Shown here: in pieces, positions 45,085-53,023 of the stretch | Layout: each line of letters opens with the position of its first letter | How positions within the stretch are numbered: the stretch's first letter is position 1 | Notes under the pieces: generated by a model | Told to the model about the DNA's origin: nothing | Databases searched by the model: none | What the model saw: the letters and a program-made list of their open reading frames with translations, nothing else | Made by a program: the position numbers and the translations under genes | NCBI GenBank assembly: GCA_016177805.1 | Contig: JACOUN010000067.1 | Span: 1-64,000, forward strand | Length of the DNA stretch: 64,000 bases | Source: Rhodocyclales bacterium | GTDB taxonomy: Bacteria > Pseudomonadota > Gammaproteobacteria > Burkholderiales > Rhodocyclaceae | Direction of reading: 5' to 3'

Positions 45085-46359
45085 ATGGCCGTACCCAACG
45101 ACGACGTCAGCATGGCGTTGTTCTGTGACTTCGAGAACGTGGCGCTGGGCGTGCGCGACGCCAAGTACGAGAAATTCGACATCAAGCCGGTGCTGGAGCG
45201 TCTGCTGCTCAAGGGCAGCATCGTGGTCAAGAAGGCCTATTGCGACTGGGAGCGCTACAAGGGCTTCAAGGCCACCATGCACGAGGCCAACTTCGAGCTG
45301 ATCGAGATCCCGCACGTGCGCCAGTCGGGCAAGAACTCGGCTGACATCCGTCTGGTCGTGGATGCGCTCGACCTGTGCTACACCAAGTCCCACGTCAACA
45401 CCTTCGTCATCATCAGCGGCGACTCGGATTTTTCACCGCTGGTATCCAAGCTGCGCGAGAACGCCAAGCAGGTGATTGGGGTGGGGGTCAAGCAATCGAC
45501 CTCGGACCTGTTGATCGCGAACTGCGACGAGTTCATTTTCTACGACGACCTGGTGCGCGAGAGCCAGCGCGCCTCGGCCAAGCGCGACTCGCGCGATGCG
45601 CAGCAGGGGCGGCGTCATCCAGTCGAGGAAAAGCTGCGCAAGGAGGAGCTGGAGGCGCGGCGTGGCAAGGCCATCGAGATCGCGGTCGAGACTTTCGAGG
45701 CATTGATGTCGGAGCGCGGCGACAGCGGCAAGATCTGGGCCTCGATGCTGAAAGAGGCGATCAAGCGGCGCAAACCCGACTTCAGCGAGTCGTACTACGG
45801 CTTTCGTGCGTTCGGCAACCTGCTCGACGAAGCCCAGGCGCGAGGTTTGCTCGAAGTCGGGCGTGACGAGAAATCCGGCACTTTCGTGTCACGCAGCACC
45901 GCTGCGGCAGTACCGCGCGTTGTGCCCGAGGTTGCGCCTGCCGCCGTGACTGTGGAAAGTCACGCGAGTGCGAGTCCGGACCGGGGGGAGCGCCAGGAGT
46001 CGCGGCGCAAGCGGGGCGGGCGCAAGCAGGGCGAGAAACGTGGCGCCGAGGCGGCAACCCCGGCCGCAACCGAAAGCCAGCCGTCCGAAACACCTGTCGC
46101 GGCAATGGAGCCGGTCGTGGAAAAAGCTGTGGTGGCCCCCGAGGCCGAACCACTCAAGGAAGCAAAGAAAGCGACCCGGCCGGCGCGCAAGCGCACCAAG
46201 GCCGAGGTCCAGCCCTCCGTCGCCGGCAGCCATGCGGGCGAGGTGGTGGCCGCGCTGCTGGCGCCTGATCCGGTGCCCGAGGCCCTCAAGTCAGCACCCA
46301 AGCCGGCGCGCAAACCCCGTACGCGCAAGCCGGCGACGGTCAAAGTCGCCGCGGACTGA
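45085..46359 (+). CDS. NYN domain plus LOTUS/OST-HTH protein, putative RNase
   Basis: A 424-residue protein. Residues about 8-156 form a PIN-like NYN domain with acidic residues placed as in the family: Asp15 ([10 protein letters not shown]), Asp87 ([12 protein letters not shown]), and Asp113/Asp115 ([13 protein letters not shown]). Residues about 195-270 look like a LOTUS/OST-HTH domain ([43 protein letters not shown]). The last 150 residues are a disordered-looking Ala/Pro/Lys-rich tail with repeats like [15 protein letters not shown]. LabA/Limkain-like domain pairing suggests RNA cleavage or binding; the substrate is unknown. It follows rlmB by 19 bases after CTGGAG. Confidence 0.88.
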   Translation: MAVPNDDVSMALFCDFENVALGVRDAKYEKFDIKPVLERLLLKGSIVVKKAYCDWERYKGFKATMHEANFELIEIPHVRQSGKNSADIRLVVDALDLCYTKSHVNTFVIISGDSDFSPLVSKLRENAKQVIGVGVKQSTSDLLIANCDEFIFYDDLVRESQRASAKRDSRDAQQGRRHPVEEKLRKEELEARRGKAIEIAVETFEALMSERGDSGKIWASMLKEAIKRRKPDFSESYYGFRAFGNLLDEAQARGLLEVGRDEKSGTFVSRSTAAAVPRVVPEVAPAAVTVESHASASPDRGERQESRRKRGGRKQGEKRGAEAATPAATESQPSETPVAAMEPVVEKAVVAPEAEPLKEAKKATRPARKRTKAEVQPSVAGSHAGEVVAALLAPDPVPEALKSAPKPARKPRTRKPATVKVAAD

Positions 46360-46798
46360 GCTTCGCCAGCAGGCCATCGAGCCGGTTGGCGAAGGTCTGG
46401 CGGTCGGCGGCGGAAAACGCCGCCGGTCCGCCGGTTTCCACCCCGGTGCCGCGCAGGGTGTCGAGAAAGTTGCGCATCGTCAGGCGTTCTTCGATGTTGT
46501 TCGCGTCGAGCAACTCGCCGCGTGGGTCGAGTACCCGTGCGCCCTTGGCGATCACCTGTGCGGCCAGCGGGATGTCGGCGGTGATCACCAGGTCACCAGC
46601 CTCGGCTTCTTCGACGATGCGCTGATCCGCCACGTCAAATCCTGAAGGCACCTGCAACGCGCGTATCCACGGGGAGGGCGGCACGCGCAGCATCTGGTTC
46701 GCGATCAGCGTCAGCGGCACCTGCACGCGGTTGGCGGCGCGAAAGAGTATTTCCTTGATGACGGCGGGGCAGGCGTCGGCATCGACCCAGATCTTCAT
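46340..46798 (-). CDS. UPF0178 family protein (YaiI/YqxD-like)
   Basis: A 152-residue protein starting [25 protein letters not shown], with the DADACP motif, [32 protein letters not shown], and [21 protein letters not shown], all typical of UPF0178. The fold is PIN-like with conserved aspartates, suggesting a nuclease, though no activity is established. It overlaps the 3' end of the convergent NYN-LOTUS gene by 20 bases. Confidence 0.92.
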   Translation of the reverse strand: MKIWVDADACPAVIKEILFRAANRVQVPLTLIANQMLRVPPSPWIRALQVPSGFDVADQRIVEEAEAGDLVITADIPLAAQVIAKGARVLDPRGELLDANNIEERLTMRNFLDTLRGTGVETGGPAAFSAADRQTFANRLDGLLAKLSPRRL

Positions 46799-46888
46799 GC
46801 GGTGGTCTCCAGTCGATCATGTGCCCGACGCACAGGGGCGGGCGCGCCAAGGATGGCGTACAGCGAGTTTGATCTCGCTCAAACACTA

Positions 46889-46920
46889 TTGCGAACGACT
46901 CGCATTATAATTACCATTCG
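46889..46920 (+). promoter_or_regulatory. Candidate Fur-like site over the iron-operon promoter
   Basis: An AT-rich island in GC-rich DNA contains TATAAT (46906-46911). On the reverse strand it reads GGTAAT-TATAAT-GCGAGT, three adjacent hexamers resembling the GATAAT unit of the Fur box (5/6, 5/6 and 3/6 matches). Its place before an iron uptake operon supports Fur control, but the match is imperfect and no good -35 was found. Confidence 0.4.
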
Positions 46921-46984
46921 TACCGTCGCCGATGATACGGCTTCCAGCTTTTCATCTTACCTAACTGTCCCCAAAGGAATACTC

Positions 46985-47530
46985 ATGTCTCGTTTTCCCC
47001 TGCGCACACTTGTCGTGGCCTCGCTTGCCGGGCTGTCCTTCTCGGCTCAGGCCCTCGAATATCCGATCGGTACGCCCCAGCAGCGTGACGGCATGGAAAT
47101 CGCGGCAGTGTATCTGCAACCGATCGACATGGAGCCGGACGGCATCATGATGAAGGCTTCCGAAGCCGACATCCACATTGAAGCCGACATCCGCGCCACT
47201 GCTGGAAACACCAATGGGTTCGAAGAGGGGAGCTGGATTCCCTATCTGACCGTCAAGTTCGAGATTGCCAAGCTTGGCAGCAACTGGAAGCACGCGGGCG
47301 ATTTCATGCCCATGGTGGCCAATGACGGTCCGCACTACGGCGACAACATCAAGCTCGATGGTCCGGGCAAGTACTCAGTCAAATACACCATCCTGCCGCC
47401 GGGTGGCAGCCATGGCAGCCATTTCGGCCGCCACACCGACCGCTTGACCGGCGTGCGTCCGTGGTTCAAGCCCATCGTGGTCGAGAACGAGTTTACCTAC
47501 GTCGGCATCGGCAAGAAGGGCGGGTACTGA
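46985..47530 (+). CDS. ftrA: FtrA/P19-type periplasmic iron-binding protein
   Basis: Periplasmic iron (and copper) binding protein of the Tp34/P19 family. The 181-residue product has a signal peptide (MSRFPLRTLVVASLAGLSFSAQA, likely cleaved before LEYPIG). The mature part contains EIAAVYLQPIDMEPDG, SEADIHIEADIRATAGN and NIKLDGPGKYSVKYTILPP, matching family positions for metal-binding Met, His and Glu residues. A His/Gly-rich insert, GGSHGSHFGRHTD, is visible. It is first in an operon with a porin, a cupredoxin, an FTR1 permease and a polyferredoxin, as in Bordetella/Brucella FtrABCD apart from the porin. Confidence 0.9.
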   Translation: MSRFPLRTLVVASLAGLSFSAQALEYPIGTPQQRDGMEIAAVYLQPIDMEPDGIMMKASEADIHIEADIRATAGNTNGFEEGSWIPYLTVKFEIAKLGSNWKHAGDFMPMVANDGPHYGDNIKLDGPGKYSVKYTILPPGGSHGSHFGRHTDRLTGVRPWFKPIVVENEFTYVGIGKKGGY

Positions 47531-47531
47531 C

Positions 47532-49010
47532 ATGGCTGCACGCATAGCGACTACGGCATTGTTGGTTGCCGCGCTCGGGGCGAGTGGCGCGAGTCATGCC
47601 GCGGGCGACCAGGACAAGCTGATGGCCCAGATGAAGCGCCTGATCGAGCGGGTCGAGAAGCTGGAGCGACGCAACAGTGAACTGGAAGCGCGCCTGGCGG
47701 GCGGCGGTTCCGCCCCGGCGCTGGCGGTGCGGGTCGAAGCGCTGGAGAAGGCAAACAAGGATCTCGCGACCGGGCTGGGCAGCGACCGCTTCAGCGAGCA
47801 CGAACCGGAACTGGTGACGCGCCTGAAGGCGGTCGAGGCCCGCACCGAGGCGATCGCCGCTCCGTCGCGGCTGGCCGATGCGCTCGATGGCATCGCGGTG
47901 GAGGCCAGCGTCGCGGCGGTGGCACAGCGTGTCAACGGCGGCGCGCGCGAAGACGGCAAGCACGAGTCGCAACTGTCGTGGCGCGGTGACGTGGGCATCA
48001 CCGTGCCGGCTGGCGATATCGGTCGTGGTTCGGGCGAGTTCTTCACCCAGTTGCGCGTTGGTCAGGGCGACAGCTTCACCGGTCTGAATCCGACCTTCAC
48101 CGGCGCCTTCAACAGCCTCGCGTTCCAGGCCGGATCGGGTTCGGAGGAGACCTACGCCATCGTCGCGCAGGCCTGGTACCAGCTCACCACGCCAGTGGGT
48201 GAGAGCGCCAATACGCCGCACAGCCTGCAGGTGACGGTGGGCAAGATGGACCCGTTCGTGTTCTTCGACCAGAACGCGATCGCCGACAACGAAGCCGAGA
48301 AATTCCTCAACAACGTGTTCGTGCACAACCCCATACTCGACTCGGGGGGCGCGGTCGGCGCCGACAGCTACGGGTTTACGCCCGGACTGCGCCTGGCCTA
48401 CATCAATGAAAGCAACGCGCCGGAATCGTGGCAGGCGTCGGTGGCGATGTTCGGCGCGGGCGAGGGTTCGGGTTTCGGGCGCAGCTTCAGCAAGCCGTTC
48501 GTCATCGGCCAGCTCGAATACAACCGCAAGTCCTACGGTCTGGATGGCAACTATCGCATCTATGCATGGCGCAACGGCCAGTTCGAGGGCTTTGACGGTG
48601 AAAGCGGTCGCACTACCGGCTGGGGGCTGAGCGTCGACCAGCAGGTGCACCCGGACGTGACGCTGTTTGCGCGCTATGGCCAGTCGTTGTCGGGCAAGGC
48701 CGCCTTTGATCACGCGCTCACCGTCGGGACCGAGATCACCGGCAACGCATGGAACCGTGGTTCCGACAGCCTCGGCTTCGCCCTCGGGTGGTTGCGCGCG
48801 AGTGACGACTTCCGCGATGATGCGCCTTCGCTGGATGATTTCGGTTATGCCGCGCGGGGCGCCGAACAGGTCGCCGAGCTTTACTACCGCTGGTACCTGA
48901 ACGAGCAGTTGTCACTGACGCCCGACCTGCAATACGTGCGCCGTCCCGCCGCCAACGGCGATGCGAAGAACGTCACCACGGTGGGGTTGCGCGCCCTCTA
49001 TGCGTTCTGA
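47532..49010 (+). CDS. Outer-membrane porin with N-terminal coiled coil, in the iron operon
   Basis: A 492-residue protein with signal peptide (MAARIATTALLVAALGASGASHAA). A coiled-coil-like stretch follows (DKLMAQMKRLIERVEKLERRNSELEARL) and then a predicted beta-barrel. The barrel has alternating aromatic strands (TYAIVAQAWYQLTTPVG, TPGLRLAYINESNAPESWQASVAMFG) and the C-terminal aromatic signature GLRALYAF needed for BAM insertion. It resembles OprB/carbohydrate-selective porins with an N-terminal oligomerisation region. It lies one base after ftrA, so it is surely co-transcribed; the obvious inference is an outer-membrane entry route for iron or a small iron complex. Confidence 0.82.
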   Translation: MAARIATTALLVAALGASGASHAAGDQDKLMAQMKRLIERVEKLERRNSELEARLAGGGSAPALAVRVEALEKANKDLATGLGSDRFSEHEPELVTRLKAVEARTEAIAAPSRLADALDGIAVEASVAAVAQRVNGGAREDGKHESQLSWRGDVGITVPAGDIGRGSGEFFTQLRVGQGDSFTGLNPTFTGAFNSLAFQAGSGSEETYAIVAQAWYQLTTPVGESANTPHSLQVTVGKMDPFVFFDQNAIADNEAEKFLNNVFVHNPILDSGGAVGADSYGFTPGLRLAYINESNAPESWQASVAMFGAGEGSGFGRSFSKPFVIGQLEYNRKSYGLDGNYRIYAWRNGQFEGFDGESGRTTGWGLSVDQQVHPDVTLFARYGQSLSGKAAFDHALTVGTEITGNAWNRGSDSLGFALGWLRASDDFRDDAPSLDDFGYAARGAEQVAELYYRWYLNEQLSLTPDLQYVRRPAANGDAKNVTTVGLRALYAF

Positions 49011-49028
49011 CCTTAAAGGCTCATCTGG

Positions 49029-49061
49029 CCCCGTCCGGCTTTGTGCCGGGTGGGGTTTTTT
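49029..49061 (+). terminator. Internal intrinsic terminator between porin and ftrB
   Basis: CCCCGTCCGGC (49029-49039), loop TTTGT, GCCGGGTGGGG (49045-49055), then six T residues. Two G-T pairs interrupt an otherwise GC stem. It lies inside the putative operon and could reduce expression of ftrB, ftrC and ftrD relative to ftrA and the porin. Confidence 0.75.
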
Positions 49062-49087
49062 GCATTTACAACCTACGGAAAACCAGC

Positions 49088-49426
49088 ATGAACTGTAAGC
49101 GATGGATGGCCCCGCTGCTATGCGCGGCGATGCTTGCCGCACCGCTCGCGGCGCGGGCGGACATGCCGACCTTCAACATCGTGGCCGAGAACGGCCGCTT
49201 CGTTCCCGACTCGCTGACCGTGCCGGCCAATACGCGCTTTCGCCTGGTGGTGACGAATCGCAATGCCGGGCCGGAGGAGTTCGAGACCTCCAACCCGTTC
49301 AAGGAGCTGGTGGTGGCGCCGGGGGTGACGCGCAGCACCATCTTCCCGCCGCTCAAGCCCGGCACCTATCCGTTCTTCGGCGAGTTTCATCCCGACACCG
49401 CCACCGGCCAGTTCATCGCCGAATAG
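49088..49426 (+). CDS. ftrB: FtrB-type cupredoxin-like periplasmic protein
   Basis: A 112-residue protein with signal peptide (MNCKRWMAPLLCAAMLAAPLAARA) and a single cupredoxin-like domain: FNIVAENGRFVPDSLTVPANTRFRLVVTNRN, then EEFETSNPFKELVVAPGVTRSTIFPPLKPGTYPFFGEFHPDTATGQFI. This matches the EfeO-type cupredoxin found as FtrB in ferrous iron systems, where it may oxidise Fe(II) before transport. The ATG at 49088 gives a clean signal peptide. It follows the internal terminator and precedes the permease gene by 18 bases. Confidence 0.85.
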   Translation: MNCKRWMAPLLCAAMLAAPLAARADMPTFNIVAENGRFVPDSLTVPANTRFRLVVTNRNAGPEEFETSNPFKELVVAPGVTRSTIFPPLKPGTYPFFGEFHPDTATGQFIAE

Positions 49427-49444
49427 CCGCGCGGGGAGACAAGC

Positions 49445-50263
49445 ATGGGAAACGCATTGTTCATCGTGTGGCGTGAAAGCGTCGAGGCCATCCTGGTCAT
49501 CAGCATTCTGTACGCGTGGATACGCGCGCGTGGCGACGAACACGTAGGGCTCAAGCATCTGTGGCTGGGGGTGAGTGGCGGGCTGGTGCTTGCCGGCGCC
49601 CTGGCGCTGGCGATGCTGGGGCTGCAGAGCCAGCTTGCCGGTGATGCGCTCGAAGTGTTCCAGGCCACCATCGTCATCCTCGCGGCGGGGCTGATTACCC
49701 ACATGGTGCTGTGGATGCGCGTGCATGGACGTCATCTGCGGCGCCAGCTCGAAGCCGGGTTGGCGCGGGCGGCCGATGCCGCGGGCGGCGTGTCGGTCGC
49801 GCTGCTGACCGCCATCGCGGTCGGGCGCGAAGGTGCCGAAACGGTGCTGTTCCTCTACGGGCTGGGAATGGAGCAGTCCGGCGGCACCCTGGGGCGCATG
49901 CTCGCCGGTGCGGGGCTGGGCTTCGCCCTGGCGCTGGTGACGGCGTGGGTGATCCAGCGTGGTGCCCATTGGTTGCCGCAGCGGACCTTCTTCCGCATCA
50001 CCGAGATCATCCTGCTGTTGCTCGCCGCCGCGCTGCTGGTGTCCGGCGTCGAGCGCCTGATCAACCTGGAGATGCTGCCGCCGCTGCTGGAGCCGGTCTG
50101 GGATAGTTCGGCATTCCTGTCGGATGGAAGCACGGTGGGTGGCATCGCGGCCGCGTTCGCCGGCTATCGCGCGCAGCCGTCGCTGATGGCGCTGGTTGCA
50201 TGGTTTGGTTACTGGGCGCTGGTCGCCTGGCTGGGCCGTGAGCGGGCGGGAACGCCGGCATGA
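49445..50263 (+). CDS. ftrC: FtrC, FTR1-family iron permease
   Basis: Inner-membrane iron permease of the oxidase-dependent FTR1 family. The 272-residue protein has about seven hydrophobic segments and both iron-binding REXXE motifs: RESVE at residues 10-14 and REGAE at 128-132. It lies between the cupredoxin and polyferredoxin genes, and its stop overlaps the ftrD start (ATGA). The membership in an FtrABCD system is supported by gene order; ferrous substrate preference is inferred from the family. Confidence 0.93.
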   Translation: MGNALFIVWRESVEAILVISILYAWIRARGDEHVGLKHLWLGVSGGLVLAGALALAMLGLQSQLAGDALEVFQATIVILAAGLITHMVLWMRVHGRHLRRQLEAGLARAADAAGGVSVALLTAIAVGREGAETVLFLYGLGMEQSGGTLGRMLAGAGLGFALALVTAWVIQRGAHWLPQRTFFRITEIILLLLAAALLVSGVERLINLEMLPPLLEPVWDSSAFLSDGSTVGGIAAAFAGYRAQPSLMALVAWFGYWALVAWLGRERAGTPA

Positions 50264-51645
50264 ATGGCTGCGTGCTCCCCGCGCCCCGCACTCCGATGCT
50301 CGCGCGCCTGGGCGATGCGATGCGCCGCCATCGCGGCTGGATCATCGGTGTTCAGTGGACGGTGCTGGTGGCCTATGTTTTCCTGGTGGTCACCCCGGCC
50401 TTCCTGCCCCTGCCCGAGTCCGGCGCGCATCTGTGGGATAACCTGACCCTGTTCGCGCAGTTTGTGTTCTGGGGCATCTGGTGGCCCTTCGTACTGGTGT
50501 CGATGATGTTGATGGGGCGGGTGTGGTGCGGGGTGTTGTGCCCGGAAGGGTTCGTGTCGGAACAGGCCTCGCGCGTCGGCCTGGGGCTGCCGGTGCCGCG
50601 CTGGATCAAGTGGGGGGGATGGCCTTTCGTCGCCTTTCTCGGCACCACCATCTACGGCCAGTTGGTGAGCGTGTATGAGTACCCGAAGGCGGCGCTGCTG
50701 GTTCTGGGCGGCTCGACCGTCGCGGCGATCGCGGTGGGGCTGGTGTATGGGCGTGGCAAGCGCGTCTGGTGCCGCCATCTGTGTCCGGTCAACGGCGTGT
50801 TCGGGCTGCTCGCCCGCCTCGCCCCGGTGCATTTCCGCACCGATCGCGATGCCTGGGAGGCGCAGTCGGCGCGGGCGGCCGTGCCGGTCAACTGCGCTCC
50901 GCTGGTCGACATCCGGCGCATGGAAAGCGCCGCCGCCTGTCACATGTGCGGGCGCTGCAGCGGTCATCGCGATGCGGTGGCGCTGGTCGGGCGCGCTCCC
51001 GGCTCAGAAGTGGTTCGGCTCGGCAGCCGCGAGGCGGACCACTGGGAAGTCCGGCTGCTGGTCTTCGGCGTGATCGGCGCGGCCATCGGCGCGTTTCAGT
51101 GGTCGGCCTCGCCGTGGTTCGTGCGCGCCAAGCTCGCCACCGCCGAGTGGCTGGTCGAGCATGATTCCTTCGCCTTGCTCGGCAGCGACGTGCCGTGGTG
51201 GCTGCTGACCCACTATCCGGAGGCCAACGACGTGTTCACGTGGCTGGACGGGTTGATGATCCTGGCCTACATCGGCACCGCGATGGTGCTGATCGGTGGC
51301 TGGATCAGCGTCTGGCTGCGGGTGGCGGGACGCTGTCTAGGTACGCCACGCGCGCACCTGCATCTGGCCTACGCGTTGATTCCGCTGGGGGGGATGGGGG
51401 TGTTTCTCGGCCTGTCCGGGCTGACCGTGGCGCTGCTCTCTGCCGAAGGCATACGCCTGGATAACCTCGCGCTGTTGCGTGGGGTGTTGCTGACGCTGGC
51501 ATGCGTTGCCAGTCTTGTGCTGGCGGGTTTCCAGGTGCGACGTACGCCTGCGTCCGGCGCGCGCCGTGCCGCCACCCTGCTGGCGTTCGCGCTCGCGGCG
51601 GGCGGGGCGGTGATGCCGTGGGTGGTGATGTTTTATCTGTGGTAA
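50260..51645 (+). CDS. ftrD: FtrD-type membrane polyferredoxin
   Basis: A 461-residue inner-membrane iron-sulfur protein. Two CxxxCP motifs (Cys90/Cys94 in WCGVLCPEG, Cys171/Cys175 in WCRHLCPVN) follow membrane helices, as in NapH/CcoG/FtrD proteins. A ferredoxin-like set follows with Cys212 and Cys227, Cys230, Cys233 (ACHMCGRC). More helices occupy residues about 260-460. In FtrABCD it is thought to pass electrons to or from the iron being transported. It overlaps ftrC by four bases and ends the operon. Confidence 0.88.
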   Translation: MNGCVLPAPRTPMLARLGDAMRRHRGWIIGVQWTVLVAYVFLVVTPAFLPLPESGAHLWDNLTLFAQFVFWGIWWPFVLVSMMLMGRVWCGVLCPEGFVSEQASRVGLGLPVPRWIKWGGWPFVAFLGTTIYGQLVSVYEYPKAALLVLGGSTVAAIAVGLVYGRGKRVWCRHLCPVNGVFGLLARLAPVHFRTDRDAWEAQSARAAVPVNCAPLVDIRRMESAAACHMCGRCSGHRDAVALVGRAPGSEVVRLGSREADHWEVRLLVFGVIGAAIGAFQWSASPWFVRAKLATAEWLVEHDSFALLGSDVPWWLLTHYPEANDVFTWLDGLMILAYIGTAMVLIGGWISVWLRVAGRCLGTPRAHLHLAYALIPLGGMGVFLGLSGLTVALLSAEGIRLDNLALLRGVLLTLACVASLVLAGFQVRRTPASGARRAATLLAFALAAGGAVMPWVVMFYLW

Positions 51646-51663
51646 CGCGACGGGGGGGGCGGA

Positions 51664-52095
51664 CTACGCGTCGCCTGAACGCGTCTGTTGCGCCTGCGCC
51701 CACCCCGGCAGCATGAACTCCCGCTGGAGCAATTCCAGTTCAGAACGGTGAGCGGCGGCCAGCCGGCTCACCAGTTCGCGCCCCTTCGGTTGCAGATGGA
51801 TCTCGACCTGGCGCCGGTCAGCCTGGCTGGGCCTGCGCTGTACCAGATCCAGCTTTTCGCAGCGATCGAGCAAGGCCACCACGCCATGCTGCTTGGCCTG
51901 CAGCCGTTCGGCGATTTCGCCCACGGTCGCCCACTCCCTGTCCGGAAAACCCATCACGTGGAGCAGTAGCTGATACTGCAGCAATGTCACGCCCTCGGCC
52001 TGGCAAAGGTCTTCGCTGGTGCGCAGGTAGCAGCGCAGCCGATAGCGAAAATGTGACAGCCGCTCGAAATCGGCCTTCGACGGAGGGCTTGACAT
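51664..52095 (-). CDS. MarR-family transcriptional regulator
   Basis: A 143-residue winged-helix regulator starting MSSPPSKADFERLSHFRYRLRCYLRTSEDLC. It has the MarR core TLLQYQLLLHVMGFPDREWATVGEIAERLQAKQHGVVALLDRCEKLDLVQRRPSQADRRQVEIHLQPKG, including the DRRxxxIxLxxxG wing. The ATG at 52095 is preferred to an upstream TTG (52113). It sits tail to tail with ftrD and divergent from a Yip1-like gene. The ligand and targets are unknown; a palindrome in the divergent gap is a candidate operator. Confidence 0.92.
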   Translation of the reverse strand: MSSPPSKADFERLSHFRYRLRCYLRTSEDLCQAEGVTLLQYQLLLHVMGFPDREWATVGEIAERLQAKQHGVVALLDRCEKLDLVQRRPSQADRRQVEIHLQPKGRELVSRLAAAHRSELELLQREFMLPGWAQAQQTRSGDA

Positions 52096-52123
52096 GACCT
52101 GTCCCGAAGTCAAAAATCGAATT

Positions 52124-52140
52124 ATGTCACAGCGTGATAT
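52124..52140. promoter_or_regulatory. Candidate MarR operator palindrome
   Basis: ATGTCACAGCGTGATAT is a near-perfect 17-bp palindrome (six of eight pairs Watson-Crick, plus one G-T). It lies in the 86-base gap between the divergent marR-like and Yip1-like genes, overlapping a possible -10 region for the latter. Size and position suit MarR binding; this is inference. Confidence 0.35.
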
Positions 52141-52181
52141 TGTTTCGCTGACTTTGCATGGTTTACGACGGGAGGTGTTTC

Positions 52182-52742
52182 GTGGGTTTCATGCTGATAC
52201 CGAGAATGGTCCTGGCGCCACGGGAGGTTTGGCCTGAGCTGGAGGAGCAACGCGCGGGCTTGTTCAGCGTGTTGTTCTATACGGTCTTGCCAATATCACT
52301 GCTGCCGCCCTTCATGTTCTACAACGCAGGCATTCATCATGGCGATGCGATGGTCGCCGGATGGTCGCTCAAGCCTTGGGGCGATATCGCCGCCATACTG
52401 ACCGCGGGTGAGTTGATCACCATCGCCGTCATGGGATGGCTGATCAAAATCGTCGCCGGGGGGGTGGGTTCGCGGATCAGTTGCCACGATGCCTATCTGG
52501 TTGCGGCGGTGGCGCCCGTTCCGCTTTGGTTGTCCTCGCTATCGCTGTTGATCCCCGACCTTGCGCTCAATGTACTGGTCATCCTGGCGGGGTTGGGCGC
52601 TTCCTGTGCCCTGATGTATCACGGGGTGTACGCCCTGGGCGACAGCGACGAAGCGATAGAGGTCGCAAGCGTTACCCATGTGGTGATGGCGCTCTTGATG
52701 ATCGCGTGGGCGCTGCTGCTGGTTCCGCTGTTGCTGGGATAG
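52182..52742 (+). CDS. Yip1-family integral membrane protein
   Basis: A 186-residue protein with about five hydrophobic segments. An N-terminal LIPRMVLAPREVWPELEEQ motif is typical of bacterial Yip1/DUF1282 proteins, followed by SVLFYTVLPISLLPPFMFY, the GAGISRI-like GGVGSRISCHDAYLVAAVAPVPLWL and the final LLMIAWALLLVPLLLG. The GTG at 52182 is chosen because GGGAGG lies seven bases upstream; ATG 52158 is an alternative. The function is unknown. It is divergent from the MarR-type gene. Confidence 0.75.
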   Translation: MGFMLIPRMVLAPREVWPELEEQRAGLFSVLFYTVLPISLLPPFMFYNAGIHHGDAMVAGWSLKPWGDIAAILTAGELITIAVMGWLIKIVAGGVGSRISCHDAYLVAAVAPVPLWLSSLSLLIPDLALNVLVILAGLGASCALMYHGVYALGDSDEAIEVASVTHVVMALLMIAWALLLVPLLLG

Positions 52743-52870
52743 CGTCGATCCGTTCTCCGGCGACGGGTTGAACCTGTCGAACGTCTTGCCGCCCGTTGCG
52801 GCCGTCCATCCGCCGTCGACACACGTCCCCGGCTCCCGATGAAATTCATGAAAGGGCGAAATGAGCGGGG

Positions 52871-52887
52871 CGCACTCATGATGTGCG
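52871..52887. promoter_or_regulatory. NtrC-type enhancer site 1
   Basis: CGCACTCATGATGTGCG fits the GCAC-N7-GTGC NtrC core with perfect 5-bp arms. Its centre lies about 145 bases before the predicted sigma-54 start and 32 bases (three helical turns) from site 2. Confidence 0.65.
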
Positions 52888-52902
52888 ACCGATGGACTTT
52901 GC

Positions 52903-52919
52903 TGCACTGCAATAGTGCA
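52903..52919. promoter_or_regulatory. NtrC-type enhancer site 2
   Basis: TGCACTGCAATAGTGCA is a perfect 6-5-6 palindrome matching the NtrC consensus TGCACY-N5-RGTGCA. It is centred about 113 bases upstream of the predicted start, the same kind of spacing seen at glnA enhancers. Confidence 0.8.
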
Positions 52920-52997
52920 TGCGCCCCAGGCTGGGTGTACGTCTGGTGCATCTTGTTTGTCCAATTAAAACAACATGATGCATTCTCAGGCAAGGCC

Positions 52998-53013
52998 TGG
53001 CACGGCTCCTGCT
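52998..53013 (+). promoter_or_regulatory. Sigma-54 promoter of nirB-nirD-nasA
   Basis: TGGCACGGCTCCTGCT matches TGGCACG-N4-TTGCT except for one T to C change. The invariant GG (-24) and GC (-12) are exactly 10 bases apart. It predicts a start near 53024. Confidence 0.8.
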
Positions 53014-53023
53014 GTATGCCCTG

